Origin: Anaeramoeba flamelloides
Lineage: Eukaryota > Metamonada > Anaeramoebidae
Assembly (NCBI GenBank): GCA_027625915.1
Contig: JANTQA010000029.1
Coordinates: 9,052,001 to 9,116,000 of the forward strand
Reading direction: 5' to 3'
DNA length: 64,000 nt
Shown in pieces: positions 44,801 to 55,126 of this stretch. The position numbers and the translations under genes were made by a program. Under the pieces are notes generated by a model that saw only the letters and a list, made by a program, of their open reading frames with translations, made no database searches and was not told the origin of the DNA. Each line of letters opens with the position of its first letter. Positions within the stretch are counted from its first letter, which is position 1.

Positions 44801-46957
44801 TAAATTATAAGTTGAGTTTTCCAGAGTTTAAAAAAGTATTTTGGGAGAATTTTTAATTCTTGATTTGGTTTTTTTGATCGTATTCTTTTGTTTAATAAAA
44901 AGAAACAATTGATTTGAACTCTTCTTTGAATCAAAAAATTATATTTTTTTCATGTTTAAAATATTTATTGTAATTTCTTTTTAATTTAAGTAGATTTTTT
45001 ATACTGTGTTATTTTAGAACCTCGTGGTTTTATTTTTAAAGGGTATTTTGGGTACAGCTCTCTTCGATAATAAGATTTCTTTCTTCTTTCAAAGAAAATA
45101 ATTGTTTTTTAAATAATTCAGAAATATGTAGAATTTTGAAACTTTTTAAAAATGAGAAAAATTGGATCAAACTTTTTAAAAACAATAATTCATTTCTGAA
45201 AATAGCATTAAAAGTAAGTTTGGTTTTGTAGAAATCAGATTTTTGCTTTCATTTTGAAATTTCAAGATGCGGTAAAATTTTTTTGGATTTGTTATTTAAT
45301 TTACTTGAAGATTTTTTTTAGTTTGCTATCTCCTTAAGGGATTAGCGTCTACCAAGGAGAATACTAAGGCCAAAGTATGTTGTTATTGGACGTCACCACA
45401 TTAGTGTTACATGGTTCAAATGTCTCTAAAAAATCGATTGCAAGTAGTAATATTTGTTGATCTCATCAATTAAAAATAAGATCTATGTATTAGTAAAAAA
45501 CCCCAACAATTTCAGAATAAAATTGCATTTCGCCATAAATTTAAAGATTGAATTATCAGTATTCAGACTACAAAGTCATAAAATATCTTTCTTAAATTTA
45601 TGGCGAAATGTAGATTAGTTACTAAAAAATTTGTTTTTTTTTAAAAATTAAATAATTAATGAATAAAGTTTTTTGTCAAATTATTTCTCAAATCATGGAA
45701 ATATATTGATTCTATAAGTAGAATTGTCAAAAGCAAACAAAACTTATCAGTCTTTTTACTTTTATGTTAATCATTATTGAGTTAATCTTTGAAATTCAAA
45801 AATTATAAAAATAGTTACTTTTGGAAGTTCTAAATCTAAATTATGTAAATACTGTATTTTGGGTTTTTTATTTTTAGATTTGGAAAAGAAATTAAAAAAA
45901 AATTTTTCAAAACGAAATTTTTTAATTGTGATCATTAGTAAAAAATGAAAGAATTTATTGTGCAATAAGATTTATAATAGATTTTTTAGAGCTATTCGAG
46001 CCATGGTGCACTAATATCATTTACACAGAATTTCAACATACTTTGATTATAGAGAAATCTATGGTGACGCTAATCCCTTAAATAAAAAAAATTATTCAAC
46101 AATTACACAACAATTTCCCAAATCTTCATAATTAAAAATCTTTTCAAGGGATTATTTTCATGTCAGGTATTTTTTTCAAGACATTACTTTTCATTATGAA
46201 GGCTCTATTAAGGTTTTCCAAATTAAAAATCGGGTTGAAATTTTTTTCCCTGTTTCACTTGTTTTTCCCAAAGTTCAAACTTTTGATGTGGTTTGTTAAA
46301 AAATATTCAGTGTAAATTATAAATTATCGTTTCTGTGGAGAAGCTCTCGAATTATTCAAAAGATTTTTTTCGTTCGTTTTGAACTATTTGTAAAATTGTA
46401 AAGAATCTTTATGTTTTTTGTTGAGGGTCTACTCCTATCATTGAAAAGGTAAAAAAATAAAAATAAAAAAAAATAAAAAGCCTTACGCAGAAGTGATTGC
46501 TCGATAACGTTCTTGACCTGCTGTATCCTTTTGGGTTGTTGTTGAAAAAAAAAAAAAAATACAATAATAGGAGAAGAGAAACAAAAGAAAAAGCTGAGTG
46601 AAAACAGGCAAATTCCTCAAGAAAAATTGAAGAGAATCATACCCAGATTTGTGCTTTGATAATTTTTCCATCGATCTGTAATGTTTTAGTAGCAAACTCA
46701 ACACCAATTGTGGATTTACTTTGTAAGTCAAATTCGTTCCTGAGTAAACAAACAACAAAAAAAAAAAAGAAAAGAAAAAGACGATTACTTTTCGTTGGAC
46801 TAAAAGGTAGTAAATTGAAAAAAAAATTATCAATCAAAGTCACTTACCTACAATAGCGTGAAAGAAGATTGGTTTTTCCGACTCCCGAGTCACCAATTAA
46901 TACAATTTTATAAAGAAAATCATATTCTTCGTCTTCACTTGAGTCTGAGTCGATCAT
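38891..46957 (-). CDS. rab11: Rab11-type small GTPase, 223 aa, four exons
   Basis: Controls recycling-endosome and exocytic traffic. Exons are 46957-46848, 46739-46643, 46527-46487 and 39314-38891; phases 2, 0, 2 all agree and introns are GT...AG. The joined protein shows [14 protein letters not shown] (P-loop 22-29), [20 protein letters not shown] (switch I), [28 protein letters not shown] (switch II, where exons 2-4 meet), [14 protein letters not shown] and [11 protein letters not shown]. These are Rab11 signatures. It ends RSKKCC, a double-Cys geranylgeranylation signal. The N-terminus [14 protein letters not shown] is acidic. Introns 1 and 2 are 108 and 115 bp; intron 3 is 7172 bp. Treated as separate ORFs this gene falls into unrelated pieces 7 kb apart. 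Confidence 0.96.
39545..39930. repeat. Dispersed repeat R2, copy in the Rab11 intron
   Basis: Contains AATATAATGGATTATTCTTT and ACTATCTTTTGATATGG, aligned with 24075-24460. Confidence 0.7.
40255..40920. repeat. Dispersed repeat R5, copy in the Rab11 intron
   Basis: Matches 9886-10560, with shared TTTTTTGAGTGC, AAACTTTGAAATCAAAATA, AAGAAAGATCA and CGAAGATTTGTTT. ORFs in the two copies are not conserved. Confidence 0.7.
40921..42164. other. Rab11 intron sequence without recognised element
   Basis: AT-rich. Its end (about 42075-42150) aligns with 10605-10680 (R5); the remainder shows nothing. Confidence 0.35.
42165..42720 (+). pseudogene. LINE ORF2 C-terminal fragment (zf-RVT-like)
   Basis: 42170-42310 aligns with 9035-9160 of the Ras-intron LINE (KELEIELDK..., QLEN). 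The frame at 42409-42711 gives [20 protein letters not shown] and [18 protein letters not shown], matching the zinc-knuckle tail at 31865-32150, although its Cys are lost. It lies antisense to Rab11. Confidence 0.7.
42725..43045. repeat. R5 right end, Rab11-intron copy
   Basis: Matches 10660-10985, ending in the same ATATATTATACTTGGATATC string. Directly follows the LINE tail, so it may be the LINE 3' end or UTR. Confidence 0.7.
43345..43690. repeat. Dispersed repeat R2, copy next to element F
   Basis: Aligned with 39545-39915. Its left end recurs inverted at about 46180-46290. Confidence 0.65.
43703..44075. mobile_element. Element F, truncated copy
   Basis: Begins TACCTGACATGAAAATAATC and aligns in reverse with 62442-62876 (shared TAGAATGATGATTAATTAA on the opposite strand). 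The second TIR is lost. Confidence 0.65.
44415..45320. repeat. Dispersed repeat R3, copy 3
   Basis: Aligns with 4700-5570 and 24926-26415. Ends where element A begins, suggesting A inserted at its edge. Confidence 0.7.
45334..46081. mobile_element. Element A copy 3 (intact, TTAA-flanked)
   Basis: 748 bp, near-identical in layout to 21151-21908. TTAAGGGATTAGCGTC start, GACGCTAATCCCTTAA end, and the same inner GCCATAAATTTAAAG palindrome. Confidence 0.88.
46092..46290. repeat. Inverted fragment of the R2/element F junction
   Basis: Reverse complement of parts of 43345-43800: the F end (TACCTGACATGAAAATAATC, here inverted, ending about 46169) followed by the R2 left end. About 250 bp of R2 is missing. 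Confidence 0.6.
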
Positions 46958-47373
46958 TTGAGTTTAAAATTGCTTTAAAAAAGGTTCTGGAGAAAAGTTA
47001 TAAAAAAAAACAAAAAATAATAAAGTTTAAGGCTGAGTTGTCCTGAAGAATTTCTGAAAGATTGTAACACCAAAGAGAAGACACAATTTTGAAAATAAAT
47101 GTAAAAGGTATTCAAAAGTAAATTGCCAATTTCAACAACCTGAAAGATTCTCATAGAGTTATTATGAAAGCCAAAAATACCCCTTTTCTGAGAATAAAAA
47201 CCATTTTTTAAATTAAACCTGTCTTTTTTCTCTTATACTCAGACAAGAAATCGTTGATTATTCACTTCTGTATCTAAGAACAATTCAATTTTGAATGTCA
47301 ACTCCTTGAGGATTGAACTCAATTAAAATTTTTAAATATGATTTGTTCAAAGTTTTTTCTTTATTTTGATAAT

Positions 47374-47582
47374 TACTATTTGTTTCAAAATAAATGCAAC
47401 AAAATTTTCATTCAACTCTCCAAAAAGAGAATTTCAAAATTTAGAATTCTTAAAACAAACCTTAAATATTTAATACCTCTTTTAGAATTGGGTCCTTTGA
47501 TGATTTATTATAAATCTTGGGTATGAAAGTTTTTGGAAAGTCGAATGAAAATTTTGATCTTTTTATTTTACAATTAACAGTA
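47374..47582. mobile_element. Element C, single copy
   Basis: Arms TACTATTTGTTTCAAAATAA and ...TTTTACAATTAACAGTA; inverted CATTCAACTCTCC / GGAAAGTCGAATG cores. TA at both ends may be the target site. Confidence 0.72.
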
Positions 47583-49301
47583 TTAACCAATATCTTTGTT
47601 TTTTTTATTTGTTAACTTTGTCTTTCAGAATTGTCTTGACTCTTTTGAGTAAAAATATTATTTTTAATCCAATATTTTTTTAAGAATACTGATAAATTGC
47701 AATTTATGGAATTTTTTTTGTAGATTTTCCTTTTAGAATTTTTTATTTTAAAGCTTTGAAGAAAACATTTTATGAAGTCAAGTGTTAAGAAACTCTGTAA
47801 AAATAGTTGTTCTTTAAAATAACTTTTACCTGGACTCTTTGATAAGGAATAGTTCGAAGATTTATAAAAATGGAAATTGATCTAAAAACTATTTGAAATT
47901 TTCTCGAATTTATCAGTAATAAACAATCAATTCAAAAACACACAAAAAAAAACAAACAATAGAGTAATTCCTTTGTAGAACATTAAGAATCTTTTTTCTT
48001 TTTTACTTATTTTTTGTTATGAGTTCTTTGATCTTTTTATGTAAATAGTTATTGGAGAAAAAAGAAATACAATTTTTAATTTTAAATGACACCGATTAAA
48101 GTTTTCAGAGGCTATTTTAAAAACAGTAAACACTTTGTAGAAATCCAGTACTTTGTTTGGTGATTCTTATTAATATTAGTAAAATCTTCCAATAATAGAA
48201 TTTTTCATCTAATAATCAAGAGTACATTATAATGTAATCCTTACTTATAAGTGTCATTTATTTCAATATAACGTTTATTTTTCAATTAAAATATTTTCTC
48301 ACAAAAAAGTCAATTTTATCAAAAAAGGTAATTTGAAAGTGAAACAATTTTGGAAAGTAAAAATATGATATTTTTTTAAACACAAAATTTTTCATAATTA
48401 TCAAATTGTTGTATTAATCATGTTTTTCTTGGAGACACCACATTTATATGTTAATAAATTTTGTTGATTTTCGAATCTTTAAAATAAAAATTTTTTATTT
48501 TAAAAAGAATGTTATAAAATAAAAAAAATCATGAAATGTTTAAGTCAGATCAAAACAATTATTGAATTTTTTTTGTTATGATTAGGAAATTTCAGTCTCC
48601 TTTTCATCAATTCTAGTAATAAATTAATGTAAATTATCATTTTCGATCTTTTGTTGCAGGAAATATCTAATTATGAAAGTAAAATACTTTAGAATACTTT
48701 CATAAATATTGATATTCCATATTTGGTTGTCATTTGTACAATAATTTTCTAAAGTATCACAAATACAAAATAGATATTTCAATTTTTTATAATTATTTCA
48801 ATATCAACACTATAAAATCGAGAATTAATAATTCTGGTTTTGATAACTTATTATCTTTTTTGTATTCTTCTACTTTTTATTCTTCTTCTTTTCTTATTAC
48901 TTAATCTGTTTGGTTAGATCTGGGATTTTTTTTGATGGTTGATAGAATGATATTGTTGAGTTTGTTAAATAGGAAAATCATAAACAATTAATTCATGGTA
49001 TCTTATCATTTGATGGATCAACAATTGTTGGAAAATTCTACAAATTTACCAATACAAATTTTTATTCAGTTTGTTTCTTTATTTTGGAGATACCAATTTT
49101 GATTTTTTGGTTTTAGATTTTTTTTTCTTTTATTTGGATGAAAATGATTTCTTATAAATACATTAATACTATGTAACTTAAATTCGGTTTAATATTAAGT
49201 TTGCAATAATAAAATAAATTAAGTGTTTTTTTACCTATTTTTGATTTTGGGTTTTTTCAAATTTTTCGAATGGGGTTTAGTATTTTCAGTTTTTTTAATT
49301 A
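47583..49301. other. Old repeats and non-coding DNA upstream of Rab11
   Basis: 47750-47880 is an inverted match to 30840-30960, and 48900-49100 an inverted match to 37019-37200. Otherwise nothing recognisable. Confidence 0.4.
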
Positions 49302-49499
49302 CAGTCAGCCCCACATTTAAGTCACAAACTTTCAACGAAATTTAAGGCACTAAAAAAATCTCAAATTAAGGCACAAAATTCAGAATCTAGTAAAATAAAT
49401 TGTAAAAAAAAAAAAATTCCAAATTTTGTGCTTTAATTTGAGATTTTTCTGTGCCTTAAATTTTGTTGAAAGCTTGTTACTTAAAAGTGGGGCTGACTG
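49302..49499. mobile_element. Element B copy, intact, TA-flanked
   Basis: CAGTCAGCCCCACATTTAAG...GTGGGGCTGACTG, 198 bp, TA on both sides, inner AAATCTCAAATTAAGGCACA arms. Confidence 0.88.
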
Positions 49500-49919
49500 T
49501 ATTTGCATTTTTAAAAAACTTATTTTTTTGATTACTGGTATGAGAATATTAAATAGGAAAAAAATTATCAGTCATTTTCCAGATTTAAAAGAAATTTTCA
49601 AGTAATAGAATGAAATTTGAGATCTTTGTTTATTCTTTTATTGCTATTGAAATAACATATAGAATAAAATTATATTTGATTATTTTTTATTATTTCTTAC
49701 ATCTTGAATCCTTATTTTATCCAATATAGATCAAAGTATCATAAAAAAGAGACCAATGTTAAAAATAGAGTTCACAGAAAGTATAATCGAAAGATTTAAT
49801 AAACAAAACCAAAAAAGAACAATATAAAAAAAAAATTGAAGAGAAAAGTTTTTTCCATTTATTATTCTAATATCAGTGTGTAATAATTTGTTATAATTTG
49901 TATCAAATAAAAATCTTAA

Positions 49920-51676
49920 ATGGCAGATTCTGAAGAATTGAAAAAACAAGAACGGGATGAAAAAGCATTCCAGTTAACTCTCCAATACCAATATTAATCT
50001 AAATTTTAAGATAAATTTTAAAAGGATATTTTTCGACTTTGGAGTCGGAATATTGATGGTTTAAAGGTAAAAAATTTTCCCTAAAATGTAAACTATATTT
50101 CAAAACCATTGACCAATTAAAAATCAAATTTTGAAAATAATTATTTTTATAAATTGAAGTTCTCTATTATAATAAAAAAAACACTATTTTAATATTCAGT
50201 TCTATAATCGAGAAATATTTGTTTTTCTTCAAAAATCCAAAATAAAAAAAAGTAAAAAAAAAAAATAAAAAAAAAATAAAAAAAAATTGGGACATTTATT
50301 ATGAAATTTAGTTAAGATTTTTTTTACTGATGCATGGATGATCATTTATCAAAGAAAATCTAGTTTTAGTACTTTTTTACAAATCCAATTTTCAATGTAT
50401 TTCAACCATGGATTACGAATATGATTCCCATACAATGTCTGCATACTTTATTTTTTGATTCTTCATTGGTAGAGGCTAATGGCTTAAAACAGAAAAGAAT
50501 ATTATCTCAGCCTTGTAAACTATTTTTACAAAAAAAAAGAATGTTATAATTTTTTTATTTAGGATACAATAAAAGTATTTTAAAATACATATATTCTTCT
50601 CTTAACATTAAACCAATACCAGTGAATTTTTGATCATAATAAAAATTTGATCTCAAAATCAATAAGGAAACATAAACAAATCTCTAAAAAGATCATTTCA
50701 AATATTTTTTTAGAATATTTTTTTATCAAATGTATTACCACCCATAATCTTATATGTATCTGGAGAAAGGAAAATTTATTTGTGTGATTTGAATTATTAA
50801 TGGGAAAAAAATTTCATTTCATTATCCTTTTTTTTTACTTTCACAAAGAAACCTCAAAATTAGAATTGGAAATTTTCAGAGTTTATTTTCTTGGCCCTTT
50901 TTTATTTTATGTGTTGGTATGTTTTAAGTGAGCTAACACTTTAAATGAAAGTAAATATTTGAAAAATGAAAAAACAATAAGCCGATGAAATTTCTATCCC
51001 ATTGAAAAATTAAATAATAGTAGGCATTTTTCTAGTTTTTTAGATAATCAAAAACTTGATATCTCAAATGGAACAGCGGTAAAAATTACTTCTTAAAAAT
51101 TTCTTATATTAAAATCTTATTACAAAAATGTTATTTATTGTTTAGAAATTGACTAAAAGAGAATAAATTTTCAAAATAGAAACTTTGTTGAAAGATCCAT
51201 AAATCCAACCATAAAAGAGAAGAAATCAATTTTTGAATTAGATCTTGAATAATGATCTGAAAGAGTTGTGTTAAATTTTGAAAGAAACCAAAATGAAATC
51301 ATTGAGAATTCACATACCCATAAATGAATAATTCAAGGAAAAAAGTATAAAAATAATTCATATAGTTAATACTTTTCTGAATTATTCAAGGTTTAGGTCT
51401 GTTCTAAAAGTATAAAAAGCTTTGCAAAGTAAGTCTACTTTGAATTTTGAACGTACAAAGTAATCTTGAATTCCAGTTTGTCATTGGATTATTTTTATTA
51501 AAAAAAAAAGAAAAAGAGTTATGGGATCAGGTATTTTTCGAAAAAAATTGAAAGGTAAAGTACTGGACTATATAAAACGACAACCTCAAAAAAAAATGGT
51601 TAAAGGTGAAGGTGTTGTTATTAGAAAAAATAAAATATTAAACTTTTTGTTTATTATTTTATTTTTTTCTTTTTGA
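49920..51676 (+). CDS. Hypothetical four-exon gene, 94 aa, one membrane segment
   Basis: Exons 49920-49972, 50880-50916, 51044-51078 and 51517-51676 join in phases 2, 0, 2. Splice sites are GTTAAC/TTTTCAG, GTATGT/TTTTTTAG and GTAAAA/AAAAAG; the second pair is strong, the first donor is weak. The product would be MADSEELKKQERDEKAFQ, a hydrophobic segment VYFLGPFLFYVLIIKNLI, then MEQRVMGSGIFRKKLKGK and a basic region VLDYIKRQPQKKMVKGEGVV, ending hydrophobic. It converges on BRK1 with about 170 bp between stops. Intron 1 holds part of element A. No family recognised; exon 1 and the long last exon look coding, while the two middle exons are short and could be chance. Confidence 0.35.
49990..50487. 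mobile_element. Element A, partial reversed copy
   Basis: Right end is GGTAGAGGCTAATGGCTTAA, matching the A terminus, with the ACATACTTT-type motif (GCATACTTT) 20 bp inside. GACTTTGGAGTCGGAATATT at 50035-50054 matches the A centre. The left arm is not recognisable. Confidence 0.6.
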
Positions 51677-51849
51677 ATAAAAAAGAAATTTGGTTGGTTA
51701 ATTTTGATTTATTGCAATTGGAATTAACAAAAACAAAAACAATAAAAAAAAAAAAAGAAGAAGAAGAAGAAAAAAAAGAACAATTTTTAAAAGCACACTC
51801 ATGAATGTACTTTTAAAAATTGTTAAGACAAGCTTTTTGTGTTTTAACT

Positions 51850-52230
51850 TTAGTTTTGTTCTGATGTTTGTAAAATTTTGTCAATGGTATCCATTCTACG
51901 TTCCAAATTTGCAAGTTTTTCAGAAATTTTGGCAAGTCGATATCTTGTTGATTTGTCTGTAAAAGAGATCAAGAGTTTTGTGGATCAAAAAAAAAGATTG
52001 GATTTTTTAAAAAATGGAAGAAAAATAAGCAAAATGTTGATTGATTCTTATTGGCTTTGCAAACAAAGAAAAAAAAAAGGAAGAAAAGAAAAAAAAAGAA
52101 ACAAACCAAAGTTATTTAAGAATTCAGTTATTTTTAAAATGCTTAAAGAGACCGACCCAATAAATTCACGATCTTCCCAATCTTGGATAGTGATATCTGT
52201 TGTGTGATCGAATTTTAATTTCTTGGACAT
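51850..52230 (-). CDS. BRK1: BRICK1/HSPC300, WAVE complex subunit, 76 aa, two exons
   Basis: Smallest subunit of the WAVE regulatory complex, which relays Rac signals to Arp2/3 actin nucleation. Exon 1 52230-52107 and exon 2 51956-51850 join in phase 1 (donor GTTTGT, acceptor TTTTACAG, Asp split). The sequence ITIQDWEDREFIGSVSLSIL then KITEFLNNF|DKSTRYRLAK and ISEKLANLERRMDTID follows human BRK1 closely, including QDW.xRE(Y/F)I, FLNxF, RLAxxxEKL and LERR. Length is 76 aa versus 75 in human; the protein should form a single long coiled-coil helix. The plus-strand frame at 51878-52207 is its shadow. Both exons are too short for ORF callers, so it is easily missed. Confidence 0.93.
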
Positions 52231-53253
52231 TTTTGTTTTCAAAAATGGGGATCAAAAAAAGATAAAAAATGAATTAAAATAGTTAACAAGATAAATCTAA
52301 ATAATTGGGAAAATTGCTTTTAGTTTGATTAACTGTTTCGTGTTGTATATTAAAAAATATTCTTATGTGAAGGTTGAATAGTTTTTAATCCTTTTTATTG
52401 ATATAGTTGACTACAAATGGCGAAAAAAAATTTTTAGCAATTTAGGTGAGAGTCGAGTAAAGATTAAAAAGTAATCAAAAAATGATAGATTCCCTAAAAA
52501 TCAACAATCAAAAACTAGGAAATTTAAAGAAAAAAGTGCCCAAGAGGATCAATCTCTTTTTTAACTCACTTAGAATTATAATTTTGAATGCCAAAGTATC
52601 GTGTTCGTATTGTAGATGTGTGGGTGTTCGTTTGAGAAAACCAAGATAAATTTTTTTCATTTTTACTATTCCTAAATGAGTTTTTATTTTCGAGAATGTT
52701 TCAAAATCCTTACTTTTTCAGATATAAAGCATTTTAAAATAACAACAAACTAGATCAAATCAAATTAAATCATTTTTAAACTTAAAGAGAGCTATTAGTT
52801 ACAGAGTATAGAAATTTTGCAGTCTAACTAAAATTTATATTAAAGAAACTATTAATTGTCTGTTTAAAATTTTGATTTTCGAAATTGAGAATCATTTTTT
52901 TTGTTTTTTAATTTTTTATAAATAAATCCTATGAATTCTTTTTTTTATTTTTTGATTTTGAACTGAGGTACCCCATTCAACTTTTTTTTTCTCAATGCAT
53001 TTTTTCATTGAGTTCCTGAATAAATATTTATTAACTGTTCTTTTTTTATGTTTAATAACGATTTTTTCCAGAAGGTTACCAATTGTAAATAGGTAATGTT
53101 TTGGTTAAAAAAAAGGTCAAAACAACAACTCATATAATTTAATAACAATATATTCCATAAGGGGAATAATGATATCTTTTTAACATTTGTATTTTTTTAA
53201 TGGGTAGTTTTTTTTTTTTTTCATTTAAATATTGCAATTTCAAAAGAAAACAA
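52231..53253. other. 5' flank of BRK1
   Basis: A compositionally rich patch at 52585-52640 reads MPKYRVRIVDVW on the plus strand, or TNTHTSTIRTRYFGIQNYNS ending at a GTGAGT donor on the minus strand. The latter could be a BRK1 5'-UTR exon. Neither is firm. Confidence 0.3.
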
Positions 53254-53394
53254 ATGAAAAATTTCACTTTAAATTGTTATTGTTGTGGAAAATTCCTACC
53301 AATGATTTTCAGAAGTAAAACTAAAGAAATGCACCCTTCGCTTCGTGAAGACGTAAGAATTCAAAAAAAAAATAAAACAAGTGCAATTTTCTAA
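53254..53394 (+). CDS. Small Cys-containing ORF, 46 aa, or first exon
   Basis: ATG-to-TAA frame starting MKNFTLNCYCCGKFLPMIFR with CYCC, then SKTKEMHPSLREDVRIQ. GC-richer than its surroundings around 53330-53350. GTAAGA at 53353 is a plausible donor after HPSLRED, so this may be only an exon. No family recognised. Confidence 0.28.
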   Translation: MKNFTLNCYCCGKFLPMIFRSKTKEMHPSLREDVRIQKKNKTSAIF

Positions 53395-53751
53395 ATAAAT
53401 AAAGTGTATATATACAAGAATAGAAAGGTTCTATTTTAATATTTATAATTTTTTATCATATTTAAACCAACGTTTTTTGAATTTTTTGTGGGTCTTATAC
53501 ATACAATTTCTTCTTTATATTTTTGATTTATATTTATTTTGGAATATTTCGTAAACATTTAATATCAAAAAATGAAATTTCCCATTTTAAAAACCTAATA
53601 CTTTTTAGTTCAATTTCTATTTTTAATTTAAAATTAATATTTTTCTTGAATATTATTTTTTATCGTTATCCATTTTTTTGCTCTAAATTCAACAATACCT
53701 TTTAAAACCAGGTTAAATGGGTATTTAACAGTAATAAACCAAATTCGAAAC

Positions 53752-53756
<5 letters not shown>

Positions 53757-53788
<32 letters not shown>
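53757..53788. repeat. (TA)n microsatellite
   Basis: About 16 TA units. Confidence 0.9.
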
Positions 53789-53790
<2 letters not shown>

Positions 53791-53958
53791 CCAAATGTCA
53801 AAATTAGGGGCAAACTTTTATTATTATTTTTTTCTTTTTTCATTTGTCTTTGAAAAAATACAATGATCACACTATATTTTTATTTATTAATCTTTATTGA
53901 ATATTATCTCGAAAAAAATGTAGTAAAATATATTATAATTCGATTAAAAAAACAATTA

Positions 53959-54155
53959 AAGTCAGTTCCACGTTTATGTTACAAACTGCTACTGGATTTA
54001 AGGCACAAAAAAAAATCTCAAAATAAGGCATAAAATTTAGATTCTAGTAAAATAAATTGTAAAAAAAAAAAATTCCAAAAAATGTGCTTTAATTTGAGAT
54101 TTTTTTATTCGTTAAATTTCGTTGAAAGCTTGTGCCTTAAAAGTGGAACTAACTG
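53959..54155. mobile_element. Element B copy, slightly eroded
   Basis: AAGTCAGTTCCACGTTTATG...AGTGGAACTAACTG with TA on both sides. Centre nearly identical to 49302-49499 (AGTAAAATAAATTGTAAAAA). Confidence 0.85.
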
Positions 54156-54344
54156 TAAAAAATGTTTTTCAGAGAAAAATTTGCTCCTATTTTGGAAATT
54201 AAGCCAATATATATATTCTAAATGATTTAAATATTATCTTATAATTATTGGTAACGCATTGCAAAAGTATAATCGGACATTGACTCAAAGGTTTCCCAAC
54301 CAAAAAATTGAAAATTTCATTTTTTTAAGAATCATCATCATATA

Positions 54345-55124
54345 AGCTATTTCCAAGAAAGTGGGGCAAATATATTTTAAAATATATTTATGTAACCCAT
54401 TCTTCAAAAAAGGATTTAAATTTATAAAATCATTAACAACCATTTATAGATTCTTGATAATAATTCAATTTGTATCTTAGTATTGTATTGCAGAAATAAA
54501 ATATACAGTCAGTTTCACTTTTAAGGCACAAACTTTCTACGAAATTTAAGGCACAAAAAAATCTCAAATTAAGGCACAAAATTTGTAATTTTGATTTTTA
54601 CAATTAATTTTTACTAATATTTGAATTTTGCACTTTAATTTGAGATTTTTATTGTGCCTTAAATTTCGTTGAAAGTTTGTGTCTTAAAAGTGGAACTGAC
54701 TGTATTAAAATTTATGATCTCGATTTTATCTGATATTTTTTATGATAAAAATTGGTGTTTATTATTTTCTTTTTGATCGAAAAAAATATTTTCATAACTT
54801 GTATAATCTCAACAAAATTTACAATAGAATTAAAAACATATAACTGCGTTTTCGTGTTTAAAAAATCATTTGTTCCCTTTCTATATTTCCGTTTTTTTAT
54901 TGAAATTGGTCGTACATTGCTTTAACCAAAAAAAGTGCTATTTTTTTTTTCATTTTTTGGGAATATTTCAACTAACATTCTTTGAATTAAATACATAAGT
55001 GGTTGATTTAATCGGTATAAATATTAATCTTAATTTGGTATAGTTTATTAATGATTACCATCACTAAAAAAAGATTATTTTTTATGAAATGTAAAAAAAA
55101 TGCCCCACTTTTTTGGAAATACCT
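54345..55124. mobile_element. Element D copy 2, interrupted by element B
   Basis: Ends match 20526-21107 (AGCTATTTCC...; TA flanks at 54343-54344 and 55125-55126). Without the 197-bp B insert plus one TA it would be about 581 bp, the size of copy 1. Confidence 0.88.
54506..54702. mobile_element. Element B copy nested in element D
   Basis: CAGTCAGTTTCACTTTTAAG...AGTGGAACTGACTG, 197 bp, flanked by TA at 54504-54505 and 54703-54704. The uninterrupted site is visible at about 20690-20700 in element D copy 1. Confidence 0.92.
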
Positions 55125-55126
55125 TA

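Larger units (their letters stand above)
39315..46486 (-). other. Giant intron 3 of Rab11 (7.2 kb, repeat-filled)
   Basis: Donor GTAAGG after TCTGC, acceptor TATTTTAG before T-TAT-TAT; together they rebuild Ala-Tyr-Tyr-Arg-Gly. Contents from left: R2 (39545-39930), R5 (40255-40920), LINE tail (42165-42720), R5 end (42725-43045), R2 (43345-43690), element F (43703-44075), R3 (44415-45320), element A (45334-46081), inverted F/R2 fragment (46092-46290). Confidence 0.9.

Noticed and set aside
51878-52207. 109-codon plus ORF
   Set aside because: Antisense to both BRK1 exons and the intron between them.
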